Assembly: GCA_017942005.1 (NCBI GenBank)
Contig: JAGAVJ010000037.1
Coordinates: 109,398-173,397, forward strand
DNA: 64,000 nt
DNA from: Clostridia bacterium
GTDB taxonomy: Bacteria; Bacillota; Clostridia; Oscillospirales; CAG-272
Reading direction: 5' to 3'
A program made the position numbers and the translations under genes. Below the pieces are notes generated by a model. It was not told the DNA's origin. It saw nothing but the letters and a program-made list of their open reading frames with translations, and did no database searches. Of this stretch, positions 49,501 to 56,575 are shown one piece after another; position 1 is the first letter of the stretch; every line of letters begins with the position of its first letter.

Positions 49501-49615
49501 TGCCGTCGTTTGTTCCGTCAGTATCTGCAGCCGCCGCTGTAAAAGCGAACGAGCTTGTGACCATGAGACCTGACAATAACAAAGCGAGCGGCTTTGTCAA
49601 CTTGAGATTTTTCAT
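46568..49615 (-). CDS. Very large extracellular solute-binding protein with N-terminal beta modules
   Basis: First gene of the ABC operon, 1015 residues, about twice the usual size. A Sec signal (1-30, AFTAAAAD) has no lipobox Cys, unlike most Gram-positive binding proteins. Two similar beta-sandwich modules follow, at about 80-250 and 280-425; both have the pattern DGLYTIEAEYYP or SGLYKIVTRFQQ, SF.IDG.IPF or LLINGELPF, and a TFSLEA or TLRFEI strand, like carbohydrate-binding modules. A helical region (430-590) leads to a family 1 binding-protein fold (590-980: GEGPDVAYMGGSDPINYAI, FYRQDIFADLGIEVPTTW). The ligand is inferred to be a long glycan. Confidence 0.9.
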   Translation of the reverse strand: MKNLKLTKPLALLLSGLMVTSSFAFTAAAADTDGTNDGNTASSSVVTQSISEVQELMNTISYADYTELYASAPKGRSSVTVNGTDYVAEETDTQVKQDTYGGKNALYTPEEGTVVYNVDIPSDGLYTIEAEYYPITGKASDIERSFRIDGKIPFKESKYLSMTKLWKNDLSKGAESDTGFEQDPNGNDVRPTAYEAPEWMTYDFKDSTGYYNEPFQYYLTAGTHTFSLEATREAVAIGSITFKPYEAPKTYAELQAEYESKGYKAVSSDATQKIQAEFPDAFSSQTIYPTYDRSSAISEPQDPSKIRLNSIGKTTTWQSVGDWVEYSFTAPESGLYKIVTRFQQSEQSDMFVSRKLLINGELPFAEAGNLEFAYNDRFQTAALNDGDTEFTFYFEAGQTYTLRFEIVLGHMAQLISEIEASLTNLNAIYLKIKQITGATPDNYRDYNFIELIPDELNLLIKESDNLYDFSRRLEEITGERGSNCGTLNNIARIANLMGRDEDEIARNLTVFKTNLGTLGTWMNTARTQPLQIDYISIQSADAAIPKATENAFQAIAFEFQQFIASFYTDYNSLGSEESGEQSIDVWVTTGRDQSQIVRQMINDMFTPEYGVPVNLKLVAAGTLLPATLAGEGPDVAYMGGSDPINYAIRSAIQKLDGFDTFDEVVSRFNKEALIPFTLDVQDNPETPDKDESEAAGVYAIPETQSFSMLFYRQDIFADLGIEVPTTWAELKAILPVLQSQYMDIAMPQSLAGFTLLYYQRNGDLYADGGMRINLDSNLALDTFKELCDMFTQYKFPLTFDFANRFRTGDMPIGIADYSTYTQLNAFATEIKGRWTMTTLPGYEMTDENGNTYINNTSTTTVSGLVMMRDDERSEAQTAAAWKYIDWITSAAAQARYGNEYSALLGNGTIHVTANMEAMRDMNWSSSELTTLLAQFSNLKATPEYPGSYIVTRYVDFAFLAAYNNNADPVESMLKQYIYINKEITRKREEFGLETLELGQTLEEKRAAENNVSADD

Positions 49616-50312
49616 TTACATCTCTTCCTCCTACCAAGATTTTTTTGCTGTGTAGTGACGATTGTGGCTGAAAAGTGCATCCCTCTGCCATGCTTTTCAA
49701 ACAGTGCTGTTCTCAGCGATACTGAAGTTCTGCCATGACCGAACTATTCCGCATGGTAAAACAGAAAAAAAGCATAAGCAGGGGTGTTCTGCCGACATAC
49801 AGAAACCAAAGACTATACGCGCGACATGACTTCGGTACAGTTCTCTGAATTTTCATAGAATAATGATACCATAACTCCCGAATCTTGTCAAGTCTGCATT
49901 TTCGTCATGAAATCGCAAAAATTCAGTCAAATTTCAATTTTACGCGTTCCCATGGGAGAATCGGAGTCTAAATGTACCATTTTCTAAATTATTAATATTT
50001 GATTAATGTTCGCGCATTATTCATTATGTTATTTTTAATTACTTTATTCGGCTGAAATACCGTCTAAACTCATTGTTTATCTGTATTTTATTTTGATTTT
50101 TGTATACAAGTTATTATTTGTTACTTTTTAAAACGCGTTTTCGGAACCTCTGATGTGTTTTTCAAGCACGACGCCTTGTGCTTTTTGCACAAAAATAGAG
50201 CCAAAATTTCTACATCTGCGCAATTTGCACAAACTTTTCAATTTTGCAAAAATCTGCATTTTTCAAGTGCTTTTAAAATTTCATCACGCACTTTTCAAAT
50301 AAATCAGCCCAT
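49616..50312. other. Long AT-rich intergenic region with the ABC operon promoter and leader
   Basis: The 697 bases hold, from left to right, the roughly 240-base leader of the ABC operon (no known riboswitch recognised; one possible small hairpin GCATGGCAGAGGGATGC on the minus strand), the promoter at 49863-49891, and about 400 bases of AT-rich DNA before the mnmA stop. ATGAAATCGCAAAAA at 49907-49921 resembles a catabolite (cre) site with one key mismatch; this is weak. No gene is supported here. Confidence 0.5.
49863..49891 (-). promoter_or_regulatory. Sigma-A promoter of the carbohydrate ABC operon
   Basis: On the minus strand consensus TTGACA (49886-49891), a 17-base spacer and TATCAT (49863-49868). 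Transcription would start near 49856, about 240 bases before the first gene. Confidence 0.85.
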
Positions 50313-51374
50313 TTACACAATCCATCCGCCGAACAGGATATCCTGCATGGTACCACTATCATAGAATACCGCCGACTGTCCCGGTGTCACCGCACGCTGT
50401 GCGGTATCAAACTGAATCTGCGCCACACCTTCTTCCGTGTCTGCATGCGTTACCACCGCCAACGCTGGTTTTGCCGCATATCGAATTTTCACAGCGACGC
50501 GCAAGCCCGCACAAAGCATCTCCGGGCGCAGCTTCTGGCAGACGATGCCGCGGACGGTTACCGTATCTCTGTACTCCATTCCGGCAGGCGCCAGATGTAC
50601 CGTGTTGCGTTCCGCATCAATCCGCGAAACAAACACAGGATGCCCCAGTGCAATTCCAAGTCCTTTGCGCTGTCCGACCGTATATCGGATGATCCCTTGA
50701 TGCTGTCCGACACACATACCCCTCTCATCAATAAAATCTCCCGTCGGAAATACACCCAAACGCTGCTCTACAAAAAAGATATAATCGCCGTTTGGCAAAA
50801 AACAGATATCTTGACTTTCCTTTGCCTGCGCTGCACGCAATCCTTTTTCCAGCGCTTCTTCCCGAATCTGCGCTTTATTACAGTCCGCAAGCGGTGTTTC
50901 CAGCATGGAAAGCTGTTTTTGCGTCAGCTGCCATAAAAAGTAACTCTGATCCTTCTTTCGATCTGCCGCTGCCTGCGTATAATACCGTCCGGTTTCACTG
51001 TCAAACCCGATATGCGCATAATGTCCTGTACTGATACGCGGAATGCCATGTGTCTCTGCATAATCACAAAGCACAGCAATCTTTACATATCGATTGCACA
51101 TCACGCAGGGATTGGGTGTTCTGCCGTGTGCATACTCATTTGCAAAATACGATTTTACATAGGTTTCAAATGCGTCTTGGGCATCCAGCACATGAAGGGG
51201 AATTCCCACCTGCTCTGCCGCAAGCGCTGCCGCATGCACATCCGTTTCCGCTGACATCCGCAGAACGGCGCCTTCCACATCATATCCTTGCGCCTTATAG
51301 CGTAGTGCCGTATACGTGGAATCCAATCCTCCGCTCATTCCGACAAGAATTCTGCCGTTTTGTTCCTCGTTCAA
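50313..51374 (-). CDS. mnmA: tRNA-specific 2-thiouridylase MnmA
   Basis: Puts sulfur on U34 of tRNAs for Lys, Glu and Gln. The PP-loop is GMSGGLDST (usual GGVDS). Both catalytic Cys are present, in NPCVMCNRYVK and ESQDICFLPNGDY, and the central GHYAHI and DQSYFLWQL segments are typical. Length 353 residues is normal. The upstream gene, 95 bases away, is the cysteine desulfurase that would supply the sulfur, so the pair forms a sulfur relay unit. Confidence 0.96.
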   Translation of the reverse strand: MNEEQNGRILVGMSGGLDSTYTALRYKAQGYDVEGAVLRMSAETDVHAAALAAEQVGIPLHVLDAQDAFETYVKSYFANEYAHGRTPNPCVMCNRYVKIAVLCDYAETHGIPRISTGHYAHIGFDSETGRYYTQAAADRKKDQSYFLWQLTQKQLSMLETPLADCNKAQIREEALEKGLRAAQAKESQDICFLPNGDYIFFVEQRLGVFPTGDFIDERGMCVGQHQGIIRYTVGQRKGLGIALGHPVFVSRIDAERNTVHLAPAGMEYRDTVTVRGIVCQKLRPEMLCAGLRVAVKIRYAAKPALAVVTHADTEEGVAQIQFDTAQRAVTPGQSAVFYDSGTMQDILFGGWIV

Positions 51375-51469
51375 TTTTTTCTCCTTTTATTGATCTCTGT
51401 ATTTTTTATCCGGTATTTAGAAATTTATCTTGTATTCAATGACGGTCATCTCCCGGTACCGCCAAATTG

Positions 51470-52639
51470 TCACTGCATGGCGTACAGTGTCTCCGTCACA
51501 TGTTTTACCGCATCCGCAATATATATGACGTCGTCCATCGTGTTTTCTCTGCCGAATGTAAAACGAAGAGAGGATGCTGCCGCTGCATCATCCCGCCCGA
51601 TGGCTGCAAGAACATGCGACAGCGCTGCTTTCCCTGCCGTACATGCGGACCCTGCCGAAGCGGCAATTCCAAGCCGGTCAAGATGCAGTACCATGCTCTC
51701 TGCATCCAATCCCGGAAAGGAAACATTGACGTTTCCCGGCAGGCGGAGCAGCGGGTCTTTTGTTCCGTTCACAATACAGTGCGGAAGGCATTCCAGCGCA
51801 CGGAACAGTGCATCGGACAGTCCTCTGAGATACCGTGCATGCTCCGCAGTTTCCGCTGCGGCATCCTGCATCGCCTGCGAAAGTCCGACAATCGCTGCGG
51901 TATTTTCTGTACCGGAACGCATGCCCATTTCCTGACCGCCGCCGTCAATCAACGGAAGAAGCGGTGTTCCGCTACGGACATACAGCAGCCCCCCTCCGCG
52001 CGGTGCCCCGATTTTATGACCGGATAGGGAAAGCATATCTGCACCCAATGCAATCGGGTTCACCGGAATCTGCCCCATCCCCTGCACTGCATCACAGAAC
52101 AGAGGGATTCCATACTCGTGTATGGCATCGGCAATGTTCCGAATCGGCTGTATTGTGCCGATTTCATTGTTTGCAAGCATGACAGCGACGAGTACGGTAT
52201 CATCTCTGCACGCATCCAAAACCGCATCCGGCGAGATAATTCCATTTGTATCCGGCATCACATAGGTGACGTCCATGCCGCAGCGCTCTAAAAATCGCAG
52301 ACTGTGCAGTACCGCATGGTGTTCTATCGCCGTGGCAACCATATGCTGACCGTGGGTTGTGTGATCATGTGCAAATGCACTTCCCTTCACGGCAAGATTA
52401 TCGGATTCCGTTCCACCGGAGGTAAAATAAAGCTCCTGCGGATGACAGCCGAACAATTCGGCTATCTGTTTTCTTGCGGTGAATATGGCGCGGGAAGCTT
52501 CCCTTCCGTACCGATAAATGGAAGAAGGATTTCCAAAGCATTCACAAAGGAACGGCTCGATTGCCGCCCGTACCCGATCGGTGATGGGAACCGTTGCCGC
52601 ATGATCGGCATAAACTGTGCGCTTATTCTGACCATTCAT
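51470..52639 (-). CDS. Cysteine desulfurase, NifS/IscS family
   Basis: PLP enzyme that takes sulfur from cysteine for tRNA thiolation or Fe-S clusters. Seen: YADHAATVPI, TSGGTESDN, EHHAVLHSL, the PLP Lys in SLSGHKIGAPRGGG, and the catalytic Cys in SAGSACTAGKA. Length 389 residues. Two in-frame ATGs lie at 52651 and 52639 (peptide MVIIM), behind the hairpin leader; the second is chosen as it fits the family N-terminus. Placed before mnmA, it is probably the sulfur donor for U34 thiolation. Confidence 0.95.
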   Translation of the reverse strand: MNGQNKRTVYADHAATVPITDRVRAAIEPFLCECFGNPSSIYRYGREASRAIFTARKQIAELFGCHPQELYFTSGGTESDNLAVKGSAFAHDHTTHGQHMVATAIEHHAVLHSLRFLERCGMDVTYVMPDTNGIISPDAVLDACRDDTVLVAVMLANNEIGTIQPIRNIADAIHEYGIPLFCDAVQGMGQIPVNPIALGADMLSLSGHKIGAPRGGGLLYVRSGTPLLPLIDGGGQEMGMRSGTENTAAIVGLSQAMQDAAAETAEHARYLRGLSDALFRALECLPHCIVNGTKDPLLRLPGNVNVSFPGLDAESMVLHLDRLGIAASAGSACTAGKAALSHVLAAIGRDDAAAASSLRFTFGRENTMDDVIYIADAVKHVTETLYAMQ

Positions 52640-52750
52640 GATTATAACCATGACTTCGCGTAAGCGAAGTTTTCCTTTCCTTGTGGAGTTGTGACGCGCC
52701 CGCAGGCGGTTGAGCCACAAAACACGGTTTGTAAGATTTATCTTTCAAAC
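52639..52750 (-). promoter_or_regulatory. Modular leader of the cysteine desulfurase gene
   Basis: On the minus strand module 1 is GTTTGAAAGAT paired with ATCTTACAAAC (52728-52750) and holds the TGA stop of rnhA. Module 2 has outer stem TTGTGGC/GTCACAA (52714-52720, 52689-52695, one G-U pair) and a single inner hairpin CGCCTGCGGGCG; the CGTTGC hairpin of other copies is missing. GGAAAGGAAA follows, then hairpin ACTTCGC/GCGAAGT (52653-52670), then ATGGTTATAATCATG. Confidence 0.7.
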
Positions 52751-53191
52751 TTGAGTTCCCGCCTTTTCTGCTGCTGCAACAGCCAATCTGTCGCAGCGTT
52801 CATTATACGGATGCCCGTTGTGTCCGCGCACCCAGACCCATGTGATGGTGTGCGGTTCCATTGCCTGCAATAGACGCTTCCATAAATCCGTGTTCGGCAC
52901 AGGCGTATTCCGGTCTTTGACCCAGTTCTTTTTCTGCCATCCGTAAAGCCATCCTTTTGTAACAGAATGGATGACATAGGTAGAATCCGAGGTCAGTGTG
53001 ATTTCGCATGGCTCCCGCAGTGCCTCCAGTCCTGAAATGACTGCGGTCAACTCCATGCGGTTGTTCGTTGTCATCGCTTCTCCGCCGGAAAGCTCCTTTT
53101 CGTGTTCCCCATATACAAGAATCGTTCCCCAACCGCCGGCACCCGGGTTGCCCTTGCAGGCGCCGTCTGTATAAATATTGACTTTTTTCAA
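52745..53191 (-). CDS. rnhA: Ribonuclease HI
   Basis: Cleaves RNA in RNA-DNA hybrids. All four catalytic acidic residues are visible: Asp in NIYTDGACKGNPG, Glu in NNRMELTAV, Asp in LTSDSTYVI, and Asp in NERCDRLA. The handle region (GWLYGWQKKNWVKDR) is present, as in E. coli RNase HI. Length is 148 residues. The start is taken as TTG at 53191, since no ATG fits; GAGG lies 12 bases upstream. Its stop lies within the first module of the next gene's leader. Confidence 0.95.
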   Translation of the reverse strand: MKKVNIYTDGACKGNPGAGGWGTILVYGEHEKELSGGEAMTTNNRMELTAVISGLEALREPCEITLTSDSTYVIHSVTKGWLYGWQKKNWVKDRNTPVPNTDLWKRLLQAMEPHTITWVWVRGHNGHPYNERCDRLAVAAAEKAGTQV

Positions 53192-53371
53192 TCGAATTAC
53201 CGTTGCCTCGCATGTTCCATATCTTCTGAGCAAACGTTCTCAGCTGGAAACGCGATGCGTCCCTTTCTGTATCCTTGCTTTTTCAAGTCGCAGCAACTGT
53301 CTATCATGGAGAAAAACCGCCATGTACAAATAAATTTACAGACATTTGCTTCATTTAATAAATAGATTGTG

Positions 53372-53400
53372 TTGACAAACCGCCGAAAATGTGTGATAAT
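53372..53400 (+). promoter_or_regulatory. Sigma-A promoter of the tagA-like gene
   Basis: TTGACA (53372-53377), a 17-base spacer and GATAAT (53395-53400), 55 bases before the ATG. Confidence 0.85.
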
Positions 53401-53454
53401 ATTATATGTAAGAATGGAATGTAAAATGTTTTAAAGGAAAGAGAGAATCATCTC

Positions 53455-54225
53455 ATGACAACCAATATGCCCAACCAAGTGATCGAAGTCCGGGGAATTC
53501 CCATTCATAATGTCACATTGGACGAAGCGTTCACAATCGTTGCGTCTTATATTGATACCGACACCTTCCATACGGTATTCACACCGAATGCAGAAATTGT
53601 GCAGCAGTGTATTGAGGAGCCTGCACTAGCAAATCTGATCAAGACAGCAGATTTCATCATTCCGGACGGCGCCGGCGTCGTGCTGGCTTCCAAAATTCTC
53701 GGTACACCGCTGAAAGCCAAAACACCCGGCTGTGAGCTTGGCGAACGCATCATCAAAGAATCCGGCTCCCGCGGCTGGCGTGTCTATTTTTTAGGCGGAA
53801 AACCCGGTGTCGCCGCTTTGGCAGAGGAAAAACTGCGTGAAAAATATCCTGATTTCAAAACAGTCGGCATGCACGACGGTTATTTCCAAAAGGAAGGCGC
53901 AGAAAATGAACAGGTTCTGCGGGAAATCAACGACGCAGCGCCCAATATCCTGTTTGTTTGTCTCGGTGTTCCAACGCAGGAAACATGGATTGCCGCCAAC
54001 CGCAGCAAGCTCCCTACGGTGCGTGTGGCATTGGGTCTTGGCGGCAGTCTTGACAGTTATGCAGGGGTTGTCAAACGTGCGCCGAACATTTTCATCCGCC
54101 TGAATCTGGAATGGTTTTACCGGCTTTGCAAACAGCCTTCCCGCATTGGCCGTATGATGAAGCTGCCGAAGTTTTTGTTTGGCACAATTTTATATCGCAT
54201 CCGTTACGGGCGTCAAACGCAGTAG
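53455..54225 (+). CDS. WecG/TagA/CpsF-family glycosyltransferase
   Basis: Glycosyltransferase of family GT26, 256 residues. In Bacillus TagA adds ManNAc to lipid-linked GlcNAc, the committed step of wall teichoic acid synthesis. Family motifs: FHTVFTPNAEIVQQC, FIIPDGAGVVLASKILG with the catalytic-region Asp, RVYFLGGKPGVA, LFVCLGVPTQETWIAANR, and ALGLGGSLDSYAGVVKRAP. The C-terminal membrane-associating appendage (NLEWFYRLCKQPSRIGRM) is present. It stands alone here, so which polymer it serves is not known. GGAAAGAGAG precedes the ATG. Confidence 0.93.
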   Translation: MTTNMPNQVIEVRGIPIHNVTLDEAFTIVASYIDTDTFHTVFTPNAEIVQQCIEEPALANLIKTADFIIPDGAGVVLASKILGTPLKAKTPGCELGERIIKESGSRGWRVYFLGGKPGVAALAEEKLREKYPDFKTVGMHDGYFQKEGAENEQVLREINDAAPNILFVCLGVPTQETWIAANRSKLPTVRVALGLGGSLDSYAGVVKRAPNIFIRLNLEWFYRLCKQPSRIGRMMKLPKFLFGTILYRIRYGRQTQ

Positions 54226-54329
54226 CCAAAACAGTTTTGGCATCTATTATTATACAGGAAAATCCCGTTTTTTGCAACGGGTTCCATGAAAAAGTCCGAA
54301 AATTAATTTTCAATATCTTGTTTTGGGGT

Positions 54330-54400
54330 GTTACCCCAAACCCCATTCAGGGGACTTTTCGTGAAAAGTCCCCTGAAAACCCCCAAAAGCTTTTAAGGAT
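54330..54400 (-). repeat. Terminator-like dispersed palindromic repeat, CAGGGGAC stem
   Basis: On the minus strand AAAAGCTTTTGGGGG, TTTT, then CAGGGGAC/GTCCCCTG around TTTTCACGAAAA, then GGGGTTTGGGG. It has the same layout as the repeat at 2540 with a different stem and loop. A short hairpin CCCGTT/AACGGG (54262-54283) lies just upstream, after the tagA-like gene. Confidence 0.7.
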
Positions 54401-54403
54401 ATA

Positions 54404-54541
54404 AGTTTGAAAATAAAATTTTCAGACCGTTTTTTGTGACTTTCGTTGCTTGAAAAGCAACGATGTCCGCCCTGCGGGCGCGTCACAACTCCATATTAGA
54501 AAGGAAATAACTTTTAGTCTGTAAAAGTTATAATTATAATA
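54404..54541 (+). promoter_or_regulatory. Modular leader of ybaK
   Basis: The clearest copy of the family. Module 1 is AGTTTGAAAAT/ATTTTCAGACC (54404-54427). Module 2 is a three-way junction: outer TTGTGAC (54434-54440) with GTCACAA (54482-54488), inner CGTTGCTT/AAGCAACG (54444-54462) and CGCCC/GGGCG (54468-54480). AGAAAGGAAA follows, then the perfect 9-bp hairpin TAACTTTTA/TAAAAGTTA (54508-54530), then an AT-rich spacer to ATG 54542. Confidence 0.7.
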
Positions 54542-55027
54542 ATGAAAGAAACGAAAAATAAAACCAATGTCATGCGGCAGCTGGACAAAGCAAAAATCCC
54601 ATACGAACCGATGTTATACGAGGTCGACGAAGACAATCTTGCCGGAACGCACATCGCCGAAGAAATCGGGCTTCCGTGTGAAATTGTATTTAAAACACTG
54701 GTAGCACGCGGTGATCGCAACGGAATTTCTGTCTTTTGTATTCCCTCAGGGGCAGAACTGAATTTAAAGGAAGCGGCGCATCTGACCGGGGACAAAAAAC
54801 TGGAGCTTGTTCCGGTCAAGGAATTATTAAACCTGACAGGATACATCCGCGGCGCGTGTTCTCCCATCGGAATGAAAAAACACTTCCCGACATATATTGA
54901 CGATTCCTGTCTCAAGCATGAAAAAATCACCATTTCCGCCGGTATCCGCGGCATTCAGCTGCTGCTTTCGCCCGATGCGCTTCTTGTATTTCTTGGAGCA
55001 GCAACGGCGCATCTCACCATGGACTAA
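54542..55027 (+). CDS. ybaK: Cys-tRNA(Pro)/Cys-tRNA(Cys) deacylase YbaK
   Basis: Trans-acting editing enzyme that frees wrongly charged tRNAs. The 161-residue protein covers one YbaK domain: AGTHIAEEIGLPCEIVFKTLV with the conserved Lys, FCIPSGAELNLKEAAHLTG, and GYIRGACSPIGMKKHFPTYI near the end. The start at 54542 follows the hairpin leader. The methyltransferase gene begins 32 bases later, so the two are co-transcribed. Confidence 0.94.
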   Translation: MKETKNKTNVMRQLDKAKIPYEPMLYEVDEDNLAGTHIAEEIGLPCEIVFKTLVARGDRNGISVFCIPSGAELNLKEAAHLTGDKKLELVPVKELLNLTGYIRGACSPIGMKKHFPTYIDDSCLKHEKITISAGIRGIQLLLSPDALLVFLGAATAHLTMD

Positions 55028-55059
55028 AACGAAAACCCAAACAACACAGGAGAACTGCT

Positions 55060-56451
55060 TTGCTACAAAAAAATCAGATTCTGACCGCTGCCATCACAGA
55101 TTTAAACAATCTTGGTTTCGGTGTTGCGAAAATCGATGGCATCTCGGTGTTTGTCGCCGACACTGTCACAGGCGATATCGCCGAAATTAAAATCATCAAA
55201 ACCGCAAAAACCTATGCGGTCGGTACTTTATGTACCTTGATCACCCCCTCTCCCATGCGTGCACCGGAACATGAAGTATGCGGCGCAGCCAAGCGCTGCG
55301 GCGGGAATCGCTGCGGCGGATGCGTATATCAGCGCATCACCTATGCGCACGAGCTTGCATTAAAAAAACAGTATGTCACATTCGCCATGAAAAAAGCAGG
55401 CGCACAGCATATCAAGGTTTTGGATGTGCTGACCACAGGACAAACTGCCGCCTACCGCAACAAGGCACAGTATCCGGTCGGCACAGAAATTCTTGACGGC
55501 GAGAAGCACACCGTTATCGGCTTTTATGCAGTAAAAACCCACAAAATCGTTCCGCTTCCAAACGGTCACTGTGCACTGCAGCCGCCGATTTTTTCAGAAA
55601 TTGTCCGTTTCACCGCGCATTTCTGTGACACCCATCAAATATCTGCCTATGACGAGACGTCCGGCAACGGCATTCTGCGCCATCTTTATCTGCGTATGGG
55701 AAGCAAAACTGGAGAGATTCTCGTGTGTCTTGTTATCAATGCTGACACCTTTCCCCATGCGGACGACTTCTGCAAGTCGCTCATCGCAGAATTCCCCCAG
55801 GTCAAAAGCATTCAGGTCAATCAAAATCGTCAGAATACCAATGTGATTTTAGGGAATACTTGTTGTGTGCTGTGGGGCAGTGATGCCATCGAGGATATCC
55901 TCTGCGGCAAGGTGTTCCGAATTTCTCAGCTGTCCTTTTATCAGGTCAACCGTGACGGCGCAGAGCTGCTTTACCATACGGCGAAAACACTTTTGCAGCT
56001 GCAGCCCAGAGAAGCGCTGCTCGACCTTTACTGCGGCATCGGTACCATCGGACTTTCCGTTGCCGATACGGATACGCCGCTTGTCGGTATCGAAATCATT
56101 CCACAGGCAGTGGAAAATGCAAAAGAAAACGCGAAACGCAACGGCATGAAAAACGCCAGGTTCTTCTGTGGAGATGCATCCGACGCCAAACAAATTCTGC
56201 ACAATTTACAAATGCATGCGGACGCCGTCATCGTCGACCCGCCGCGAAAAGGACTGACACCTGCCGTTATTGCCTATCTCGGCGAATTAACCCCAAAAAG
56301 AATCGTCTATATTTCCTGTGATGCCGACACCCTTGCGCGCGATATCATGCGCTTTGCAGAATACGGTTATCATACTGACACTACTCAGCCGGTGGACATG
56401 TTTTCAAGAACAGGACATGTGGAATGTGTTGCATTGTTGACAAAAAAATAA
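55060..56451 (+). CDS. 23S rRNA (uracil-5-)-methyltransferase, RlmD/RlmCD type
   Basis: RumA-type methyltransferase that makes m5U in 23S rRNA, 463 residues. An N-terminal TRAM domain (1-58) is followed by the 4Fe-4S Cys set (VCGAAKRCGGNRCGGCVYQ). The SAM site is LLDLYCGIGTIGLSVA. The later motifs are AVIVDPPRKGL and VYISCDADTLARDI with the catalytic Cys, then VECVALL. The start is TTG at 55060, seven bases after GGAG. The exact position it modifies cannot be told. Confidence 0.93.
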   Translation: MLQKNQILTAAITDLNNLGFGVAKIDGISVFVADTVTGDIAEIKIIKTAKTYAVGTLCTLITPSPMRAPEHEVCGAAKRCGGNRCGGCVYQRITYAHELALKKQYVTFAMKKAGAQHIKVLDVLTTGQTAAYRNKAQYPVGTEILDGEKHTVIGFYAVKTHKIVPLPNGHCALQPPIFSEIVRFTAHFCDTHQISAYDETSGNGILRHLYLRMGSKTGEILVCLVINADTFPHADDFCKSLIAEFPQVKSIQVNQNRQNTNVILGNTCCVLWGSDAIEDILCGKVFRISQLSFYQVNRDGAELLYHTAKTLLQLQPREALLDLYCGIGTIGLSVADTDTPLVGIEIIPQAVENAKENAKRNGMKNARFFCGDASDAKQILHNLQMHADAVIVDPPRKGLTPAVIAYLGELTPKRIVYISCDADTLARDIMRFAEYGYHTDTTQPVDMFSRTGHVECVALLTKK

Positions 56452-56454
56452 AAA

Positions 56455-56575
56455 GAAACTAACTTTTACTGCATAAAAGCTGCAATTTTAAAAGTGATCG
56501 TAGATATTCAGATTTCAAAAATCAAGCAAACTTGATTTTTATCAATAGAAACAATCAGAAAGGAACTAACTGCTC
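56455..56575 (+). promoter_or_regulatory. Degenerate hairpin leader and terminator-like stem before the bile salt hydrolase gene
   Basis: AAAAAGAAAC, then AACTTTTA/TAAAAGCT, then a spacer to GTG look like a decayed SD-hairpin leader (compare 54501-54541). After it AAAATCAAG/CTTGATTTTT (56518-56540) is a perfect stem ending in T, possibly the terminator of the upstream gene. The real start has its own AGAAAGGAAC. Confidence 0.45.

Noticed and set aside
49907..49921. Catabolite-responsive (cre) site before the ABC operon
   Set aside because: Matches most of the consensus but misses the conserved C near the 3' end; kept only as a weak note.
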